64,000 bases of DNA from Eucommia ulmoides. Lineage: Eukaryota > Streptophyta > Magnoliopsida > Garryales > Eucommiaceae. Positions 57,114-64,000 of the stretch are shown here, piece after piece. A program made the position numbers and the translations under genes. The notes under the pieces are model-generated. The model saw only the letters and a list, made by a program, of their open reading frames with translations. It ran no database searches and was not told where the DNA came from. The stretch is taken from contig CM028340.1 in NCBI GenBank assembly GCA_016647705.1, forward strand, positions 12,291,001 through 12,355,000. Reading direction: 5' to 3'. Positions within the stretch are counted from its first letter, which is position 1, and each line of letters opens with the position of its first letter.

Positions 57114-57740
57114 CCTGAGTCTTCGAAACCTATGGCTGAACTGATCTTCAGCAACTCGGTTAATGCGATAGGCTGCTTATAATTGAACTAGTTTAGGTAG
57201 TCTAATTCAACTGATGAGCTGATCTCGACAACTCAGTTTATAAATTGATGAGTTGTTCTTGACAGCTCAGTATATGAATGAACTAATCTAGGCAGTTTAG
57301 TTCGATTGTTGAGCTGGTCTGGGAATCTCAATTATGAATGAACTGATGAGCTAATCTTGGCAGCTCAGTTTGTGAATAAATTGGTCTGGACAGTTCAACT
57401 TGATTGATAAGCTGATCTTGGCAGCTCAGTTCGTGGATAAACTGGTCTAGGCAGTTCGGTTTGATTGATGAACTGGTCTTGGTAGCTTAGTCATGGACGA
57501 ACTGATGAGTTGATCTTAGTAGCTCAGTTCTTGGATGAATTGATCTAGGCAGTTCAGTTTAATTGATGAGCTAGTCTTAGCAACTCAGTTATGGACGGAC
57601 TGATGAGCTGATCTTAGTAGCTCAGTTCATGGATAAACTGATCTAAGTAGTTCAATTTGATTGATGAGCTGGTCTTAGCAACTCAGTCATGGACGAACTG
57701 ATGAGTTGATCTTAGTAGCTCAGTTCGAGGATGAACTGGC
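57114..57740 (-). repeat. E2 alternating hairpin minisatellite
   Basis: This is the reverse-orientation counterpart of 17960-18600. Units such as GAGCTGATCTTGGCAGCTC and GAACTGATCTAGGCAGTTC alternate, joined by linkers like AGTTCGTGGATA and GATTGATG. Some double units recur at about 100-105 bp (ATGGAC(G)AACTGATGAG... at about 57486, 57592 and 57690), a higher-order repeat not obvious in E1. The unit type and position are the same in both elements. Confidence 0.85.
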
Positions 57741-58164
57741 CTTGTTTATTGTTCTAAGTGTAAGGCTGATAATTATGGACACTTCTTATATAGATAAGTG
57801 GTTTTATTGCTTATTCATAAAATAATAAGGAACAATTCTTCTTCAAACTTAAAATGAAAAGTCACAAAATGAAAATTAGAAAACAAAAAATCACAAAAAG
57901 TCTTTAAAGTAAAGTAATAACTTGAGTTGGGTTGCTGATTCTGGTTCTGGGAAACTTCAGTTCCTGATCTGGACTACTGGCTTACACTTTTATGAGCTTC
58001 TACCTTTATCGCTACTATATAACTCTTTTCCCCTTCATGGCTATTACAAAACACTGCTTAGATGCGACTTGATCTCTTTTGATTAAAGTCACCATGTCAT
58101 CCTTTACATACTTGATACAATGATGGAGAGTCGAAGCCACAGCTCCCATTGCGTCGAGCCAAGG

Positions 58165-58497
58165 TCATCCCAGGATAACATTATATGAGGATGTAGAGTC
58201 TATAACCATGAACTTGGTAGCTTTGATCACCACATCTTCATATTTGTTTGCAGTGACGGATAATGTGATCTTTCTTTTTGGAGAGCTCAAGTCTCCGTTA
58301 AAACCTACCATCACCGTTTGGGTTGACCCAATATCTGAGCTGGGAACACCCATTTGGTTAAGTATGTTGACAAAAATGATGTTGGTTGAGCTGCCAATGT
58401 CGATTAGGACTCTTCTTACCTCAAAGCCGGAAATCCAGAGCGTTATTACTAAGGCATCATTGTGAGGGTGAGCTACCCCCCCTGTAGTCCTCATCAT
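58165..58497 (-). pseudogene. E2 protease domain
   Basis: This open 110-codon stretch begins just upstream of the active site. HPHNDALVITLWISGFEVRR leads to VLIDIGSSTNIIF, in which the catalytic DTG reads DIG. MVGFNGDLSSPKRKITL and SSYNVILG follow. It aligns with E1 (13840-14170). The substituted Thr of the DTG triad should abolish activity. Downstream, the sequence stays co-linear with E1 for about 150 bp and then the pol deletion begins. Confidence 0.82.
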
Positions 58498-58599
58498 TGA
58501 ATGTGATCACTGACTTAGTGTTTTTGGTTAGAGCCATCACTTCTCCATAGCATCGTTCATCTGCTGCCTCGCCAGTGGACTTTCCTATTTCGTTCACAA

Positions 58600-59845
58600 T
58601 TTGACCTTCCAATATAGGGACCCACTGTATTTATCATGTAGATGACCCCACGAGTGTTGTTCGGGTCATCATTCTTCCTTTTGTTGTTGCGGTTCTCTGG
58701 GTGAGCTTCGTTTATTTCCCGCTTCCTTTTCCTCGTCTGCTCCTATAGATATCCACGCAATCATCCCATGTCAATCAATCGCTTAATCTCTCTTTGAAGT
58801 TCTCGACAATCGTCAGTATTATGCCTATGATCCTTGTGGAACTCACAGTATTTGTCCTTGATCTTGGTGGTTGTTGGGAGTTTTAGAGGCCACTGCATGA
58901 CCTCAGATGATCTGATCTCATGAAGTATCCTGGAGATCAGCATTCACAAGCCTTGAAGGTCTGGCCCCTGATGTACCCCTTATTTGACGATATGTCTTAC
59001 CGGACCTGGGGTTGTCTTTCGCCATTGTTCTGCCTTCACGCGCATACTTAACGTCTTTTAACTTCATATGGGGCTTTGCCTTCTCCATCAGCTTAATTAT
59101 GGTCTCCAAAATCCATAAAAGATGAGATCAAGTTGGGTGGTAACGTGTGTAACCACTCTAAGCCGACCCCTTTATGGTCGTCGCAAAAGCTCTGCAAAGT
59201 GCAGAATTACCCACTCCATAGAGTGTCATCAGATGTCTGAACTGTCGGATGTGGTCTATTAGGTTTATTTTTCCATCGTACTTCTCAAATTTAGTGGGGT
59301 CAAACTTGTCAAATAGCGTTACTTCTAGGATATCCGAGGTGAAGGGCATCTCAGTTCCCTTTAGCAACACGTCCAGCTCATTCATCAGTAAATCTTTGCC
59401 GTCCAGTGCACCACGTCACTGGTGGGAGTCTACCATCTCATTTCGGGTGAGCATCCGTCCTTCACCTTGGTGATTACTCATGTCCCTTTGGTCAGTTCGT
59501 CCTCCTTGTGACAAATCCAGAGATTGTAGTGACTCCGCCTGTTCTCCAAAACCGTTATCGACTAGACGGGGTTACTGAGCATTCCTAGCAATATGTTGGG
59601 CCATCCTTAGGAACATCCCTTCTATTGCAGCAATCTTCTCCGTTAATGCATCGATTCTTGTGTCCGTCGTTTGCATCTCAGGGGGATGAACAATATATAC
59701 CCCACCTGATGTCTTCATACGTGCTCCTGTGCTCACTAGAGGTAGGATTTCACTTCCCTAACTCAAACCAGTTACCCTTGATCGTAATTGCCTCATCTCG
59801 GTGGAGAACTTCTTTTTATTATGTTTCCCACAGAAGGCGCCAAAT
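58600..59845 (-). pseudogene. E2 gag
   Basis: The minus-strand readings start with MRQLRSRVTGLS near 59800, a helical region (IDALTEKIAAIEGMFLRMAQ), then the gag core at 59385-59158 (LEVTLFDKFDPTKFEKYDGK, RQFRHLMTLYGVGN, LCRAFATTIKG), a basic part (59109-58918) and a zinc-knuckle equivalent YCEFHKDHRHNTDDC with LQREIKRLIDMG at 58943-58761. This is the normal Tat gag order. About eight stops and several frame changes are visible. Confidence 0.8.
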
Positions 59846-60480
59846 GATGTTGTCAAAAAATCCCCAGTATGTGTTACAGCTCCTCACATGCCGGAAACCT
59901 CCACAACCTGTAATCCAACCTGTAAAACTAGTTAGTTCTAAGGGGGACACCGGTGTGGTATCGGCCAAAAAATCTCTGGCGTGAAAATAAGATCATACTG
60001 CTCTTTGAGAGATAAGAAAAAGTTTAAGGATATATTCTAAGAGTAATATTGAGAGTTGTGGACATACCACCTTCCCTTCTGCATATATAGGTTGTACCCC
60101 TGGTAACCGTCTTTGCCACGATCCTCGCTATGTTCCATATTTAACTGCCGTGAATGTTACTTGTGCTCCCATTATGGGATGTTACGTTAATCACGTTTGT
60201 GCATGAGAAGGGGCATAGGTAAGGTAACGGCTATCGTTGACCTACCATCCTTAGATCTGATATTCAGGCCTTCAATAGGAGGCCTCATTTTGTATTAGAT
60301 CAGCCAAAGTGTGGTTGGGCTTTATTAGTAGGCCAGATATACCACCTTTTGGGCCATCAACACAATCGGCTCATGGTTTAGTTTCGGATCACCTCTCCCG
60401 GGTTGGGTTTCATTGGCGGTTCTGACCCGATAATTCATCATCATCTGCTACGAATCGTGGGCGTAATTTTTTCCACATCA
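59845..60480 (-). repeat. E2 5' LTR
   Basis: It is 636 bp. On the minus strand it begins TGATGTGGAAAAAATTACG and ends ATTTTTTGACAACATCA, just before the PBS. A TATA-like ACCTATATATGCAG lies near 60080-60095. It is homologous over its full length to the E1 5' LTR. The base run after it, GTACA, is the expected TSD position, but the other end of the element is lost. Confidence 0.85.
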
Positions 60481-60722
60481 GTACAATACAATGATAATAC
60501 CATATCATCACCTTATACACTTTTAGAAAACAAAATTAGAATAGATTTAGAAACTAAATAATCGTTATCTCTTTCTCATTTTTTTTCCTCCATTTTTTTT
60601 TTCTTCCTGTTTCTGGAAGAACAGAAAAATAAAGTAGAATGGAAACATTTTTAGCTTAAAAATTTGTACCTTACCCTATCCCTAGGCTTATTAGTTTACT
60701 CTTTTCAGGTTTCACAGTGACG

Positions 60723-60724
<2 letters not shown>

Positions 60725-60753
<29 letters not shown>
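60725..60753 (+). repeat. Poly-G tract, 29 G
   Basis: This is an uninterrupted G homopolymer between GACGCC and TTCGCGCC. It is the only such tract in the window. The length may be imprecise because homopolymers are error-prone in sequencing. Confidence 0.9.
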
Positions 60754-60755
<2 letters not shown>

Positions 60756-61107
60756 CGCGCCAATCTTCGTAGAGAGACAGTGGGGTTTATTCCCTAAGTA
60801 CCCAAAAAGCAACCCTCTGTCTGCTATGCCTTCGTAGCATTATTGGCTCTTTTTTACAGCTTCTTCTCTCTCCTCTCTCTCCGTTATTGTGCAGTGGCCT
60901 GCAAGAACCTTTTGTCTTAATCCCATTTCATTCCCAACAACCCTCTTCAAAAGCCTTTTTCTTAAAAGAAAAAACTGAAATCTACTCTTATAATTGACTG
61001 GATAAATGTTCACTTGTCACCTCTCTCTCTCTATCTCTACATGTATGTACTGTCAAGTGACAATTTAACAGTTTTACACTTCAAAACATGCTATACTTAT
61101 ATACACA

Positions 61108-61127
61108 CAGCAAACACACACACACAC

Positions 61128-61179
<52 letters not shown>
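61108..61179. repeat. Compound microsatellite (CA)n-(CATA)n-(TA)n
   Basis: ACACACACACAC is followed by CATACATACATA and then about 19 TA units. Confidence 0.9.
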
Positions 61180-61296
61180 CCACATAAAAATAATTTTTTA
61201 ATAGACTATATATCAACTAATTATAAGTTATAATATCAATTTTTTTAATAGACTATATATCAACTAATTATAAGTTATAATATCAATATCAACATA

Positions 61297-61473
61297 GTGT
61301 ACCTCAAGTGGTAAGGTCTACTTGAATTAAAATAGTTGAAAGATCTCTGCAAGATCAGGGATTCGAGCTTGGAAAAAAATACTTATTGAGAAGGATAGCT
61401 ACACATCCTGAACGGAATTAGTCTCAGAACTTGTATGAGTATAGAGACACCGCGAGTTAACAAAAAAAAAAAA
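61297..61473 (+). mobile_element. tRNA-derived SINE with poly-A tail
   Basis: An A-box-like ACCTCAAGTGGTAAGG (about 61301-61316) and a B-box-like GGGATTCGAGC (about 61357-61368) are spaced as in a tRNA-type Pol III promoter. The body ends in CACCGCGAGTTAACAAAAAAAAAAAA (in outline). The flanks 61275-61296 and 61474-61495 are a 22-bp target-site duplication with three mismatches (TTATAATATC(A/G)A...AACATA). At 177 bp it is typical for plant SINEs. Confidence 0.82.
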
Positions 61474-61495
61474 TTATAATATCGACATTAACATA

Positions 61496-63750
61496 AACTC
61501 AACTTTTTGTAGTTTCACCTCCTCTCACATTCAAATTCTTAAATTCATATGATGATGTCATATTTAGAGAGAGAGAGAGAGGTGTTTACTGTGCCTTTCA
61601 AGAGTAGAACATCCATTGAATGGTCTAAAGGATGGAAAGGGGGAGAGGATAAAGTTTTTTCATGCAGTAATATGACCAAATTTTCACGTTAAAAGAAGCC
61701 AAAAGGAAAATCTTTCTTAAAGATATTCATATTCTCTATTTCTAGCTTCCTCTTCTTTTTAATTCAACTTTCTTTTTCATGTATTTCTTGAGAAACTATA
61801 AATTTGAGATTTAGGAACTTTAATTGTTTGAACCCTTTAGAATCTTAATAATGATTACTTATGATTATTAAACATTCCATTTTTTTCCACATGGATTCTT
61901 TCCTTTTTCATCTAAACAATTTCTTACACTTTTCTCATTTTGTTAGAAAAATTTCACATAATTATATAAATACAAATTAAATAAAAAATAAATATCACAT
62001 ATTATTTTAATCGCTAAGAATATCAGCAGCTAAACAAATAAAATATAGAATAAAGAGAAAATACATATATAGTGGATAGAGAAAATACATATATGATGGA
62101 TTGAGTCATGTAAACACTATCCCAAGAAGAGATACACTCTCTCTGAATGACAAACATTTCCCAAGATACAACGATTTAGGGAGTCAAGGTATAAGCAAGA
62201 CATCCCTATAATAAATTGATCGCAAATCGCCTATATAAAATTTTCGAGCAAATAATATATGTATAACGAATTATCACTTTTCTCTATTTTTAAATCTCAA
62301 TAGAATCATAAGTATGATATTCTTTTCACTATTTTCCTCTATATTTTCTTTCCTCCACACACATCTATATATAGTGTATGAATTAACTTTTAGTGTAATA
62401 TTAAGTAATCATAATTTTATAATTAAAAAATCACTAATTATATACAAAAATCATATATTTATAATGGAATTTACAAAAGTTTTATAACTTAATCACAATG
62501 ATAATATTTAATAAACATGTAATTAGGAAACATAATTATAGCCATTATAAATATATATCAATAATATTTTAGTAAATGAAATAAAATGGTTTACATATAA
62601 TATAATAAATAAAAGACTTAACTTTAAATTATTTTTCTAACAATTAGTAATTACAATATAATTGAGGGGCTAAAGTGTAATTTTACCCTATACGTCCATT
62701 TATACCAAATTGAAGAGCATGTACACAAATCTTAATGCCTTGTGTGGTTGTACTTTGTCCCATGGTTGATCCACAAAAGCAGAATTTAGAGGGATTAAAT
62801 GATATTTTTTGTAGGGATTAAATGCGAAATTTTTCGAAAAACTAAAACTAACATGTTAATGTGTGTGTATATATATATATATACCTATAAAGAGCTTCAA
62901 CATGACCTTTGGGTTAACCCAAAGTAAAAAAACGATAGAAAAAGTAATGAAATAAAGTAAAAGAGTTCAATGGCTAAATAATATTCAACAAAAAACTAGA
63001 AAATTGTCACCATACTTCCAGAGTGTTTATATCACATAAGCATCATAGGTCAGGCCCATTAATGCTAATTAGGAGGGGGGTTTTTTTTTTTTTTCTCAAA
63101 TCAAATTTTAAATTTTGTTATTTCTATTTTCGGCATAATTGAAAACTTATATCTATATAATAGACATTTTTATCCAAAATATAATATAAATATAAAATGT
63201 ATATTTATATTTAATCTTATATATCTTATACTTAATTGAGGGAGAAAATATATTTCTTATAATTAAGGAAACAATATATTTTTTCTATATGTACACGTAT
63301 AATATCTGTTATATAATACGACTGGTAGTTTACATATTTTGTCTTCATATTTTGAGAAATTATTTTTTTTAAAAATCTATTAAGTTAATAATAATAGAAA
63401 TAATTTTTAATTAATAATTTATAAATTAAATTTAACTATATATAAATATCGAAACCATATCTTTGCCTCCATATTTTAGAAACTATTTAAAGCAATTTTA
63501 ATTAAATTAGTAATAAAAATAAATTTTATTCTTTAATAATTTATTAATTTAACTTAATTATAATAAATATGAAAACTATATCTTTGTCTACATATTTTGC
63601 TTCTATATTTTAAGAAATTATTTTGAAAATAATGTGTATTCTCCCCTTATTTTCCGTTCTCCATATCCTTCCATTCTCTCTCTCTATTTCTCTTGCATTT
63701 ATTTTTCATTTTTTTTTTTTTGATAAGCAAGGTTTTAATATATATATATA
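61496..63750. other. AT-rich intergenic DNA
   Basis: No ORF or RNA gene is supported. Simple repeats include (GA)n at about 61567-61581, GT/TA at about 62857-62883 and T-runs at about 63079-63095 and 63709-63721. Several AT-rich stretches recur (about 63410-63420 and 63480-63620 share AAACTATATCTTTG). Confidence 0.6.
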
Positions 63751-64000
63751 CTAGCGTATAACCCGTGCCTTGAAGGCACGGGAGTAAAAAATATTGAACT
63801 TAAAAAAAAAAATTGTCATAATTTTTCTATTTGTACAACATTTTACACCTGTTTTATTAAAATATCAACAAAAATTAATATTTAGATACCATCATCGACT
63901 AACAACAAACATTACAAATACAACATAATTAATATCCAATAATTTACATGTTCAGCTATCAAATAATACCACAATTATGCATAAGTTTAATCAAAACAAA
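63751..64000 (-). mobile_element. Helitron 3' terminus (element runs off the window)
   Basis: Read on the minus strand the sequence is a hairpin (stem CCCGTGCCT at 63762-63770 paired with AGGCACGGG at 63774-63782, loop of 3), then TTATACG and the terminal CTAG (63754-63751) followed by T in an AT-rich target. A short GC hairpin a few bases before CTRR and insertion next to T are the Helitron 3' hallmarks. This ACCCGTGC/GCACGGG terminus is widespread in plants. The body lies to the right of 63782 and its 5' TC end is outside the window. Confidence 0.72.

Larger units (their letters stand above)
54127..60480 (-). mobile_element. E2: second Tat-lineage element, minus strand, deleted pol
   Basis: The 5' LTR is 60480-59845 (636 bp). 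The PBS TTTGGCGCCTTCTGTGGGAA adjoins it (59844-59825). Gag and protease (59800-58165) follow, then a jump from just after protease (about 57950) to the hairpin minisatellite (57740-57114) with RT, RNase H and integrase missing. Next come aORF-A and aORF-B in antisense (plus strand). The element is cut off at 54127 by the Athila-like LTR, and no 3' LTR is found. Over shared parts it is co-linear with E1 (LTR, protease, array, both antisense ORFs), so they belong to one family. Confidence 0.85.
60481..61296. other. Noncoding DNA with poly-G tract and microsatellites
   Basis: It contains a run of 29 G at 60725-60753, pyrimidine-rich tracts at about 60860-60890 and 61020-61035, a compound CA/CATA/TA microsatellite at about 61108-61179, and a ~47-bp direct duplication (TTTTTTAATAGACTATATATCAAC...) at about 61193-61287. 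No gene is recognised, although 60760-60960 has a more balanced composition. Confidence 0.6.

Overview
This window is plant nuclear DNA, most likely from a eudicot. It is AT-rich and densely packed with LTR retrotransposons (Ty3/gypsy Tat-like, Tekay-like and Athila-like; Ty1/copia), MULE-type DNA transposons, a tRNA-derived SINE and a Helitron end. I see exactly one convincing host gene: a three-exon SMXL4/SMXL5-type gene (Clp-N / SMAX1-LIKE family) on the minus strand at 2843-7661. The species cannot be named from the sequence alone.

Layout. 1-2842: AT-rich intergenic DNA with a small TIR element. 2843-7661: the SMXL gene, with a likely TATA box near 7903-7911. 8468-21380: a three-layer nest. 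A pol-less copia element (minus strand) is split in its gag by a Tat-like gypsy element, here called E1 (9574-20926, TSD ACCTC). E1's 5' LTR is in turn split by a gag-protease-only gypsy element (9741-13028, TSD CCTAG). 22014-23350: a MULE-like element with a perfect 9-bp TSD. 23689-about 27450: the 5' LTR and gag remnant of another Tat-like element (E3), whose LTR holds an Athila-type solo LTR. 27650-30870: two related LTR-like sequences facing away from each other. 31380-33370: an AT-rich tandem duplication with a solo LTR in one copy. 35085-48970: a minus-strand SIRE-like copia derivative without pol. Its LTRs were hit by a Pack-MULE (carrying a UPF0496 gene), a solo copia LTR inside that MULE, and a 2.5-kb chromovirus-type solo LTR. 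49398-54126: an Athila-like element with gag but no pol. 54127-60480: a second Tat-like element (E2), minus strand, missing most of pol and its 3' LTR. 60481-64000: AT-rich DNA with a 29-base G run, microsatellites, a SINE with a 22-bp TSD, and a Helitron 3' end.

The most interesting system is shared by E1 and E2. Between pol and the 3' LTR both carry genes pointing against the element's own gag-pol. One is a conserved ORF of about 152 codons (aORF-A); the other is a longer coiled-coil ORF (aORF-B). aORF-A sits 81-86 bp downstream of a palindromic TATA sequence, TTGGCTATTTAAAGCCAA, identical in both copies. Next to it lies an array of about 30-bp units in which two hairpin types alternate with compensatory stem changes. 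Extra antisense ORFs and 3' tandem repeats are known from the Tat lineage. The palindromic promoter and the alternating covarying hairpins are read here directly from the sequence, and I am not aware of a description of them.
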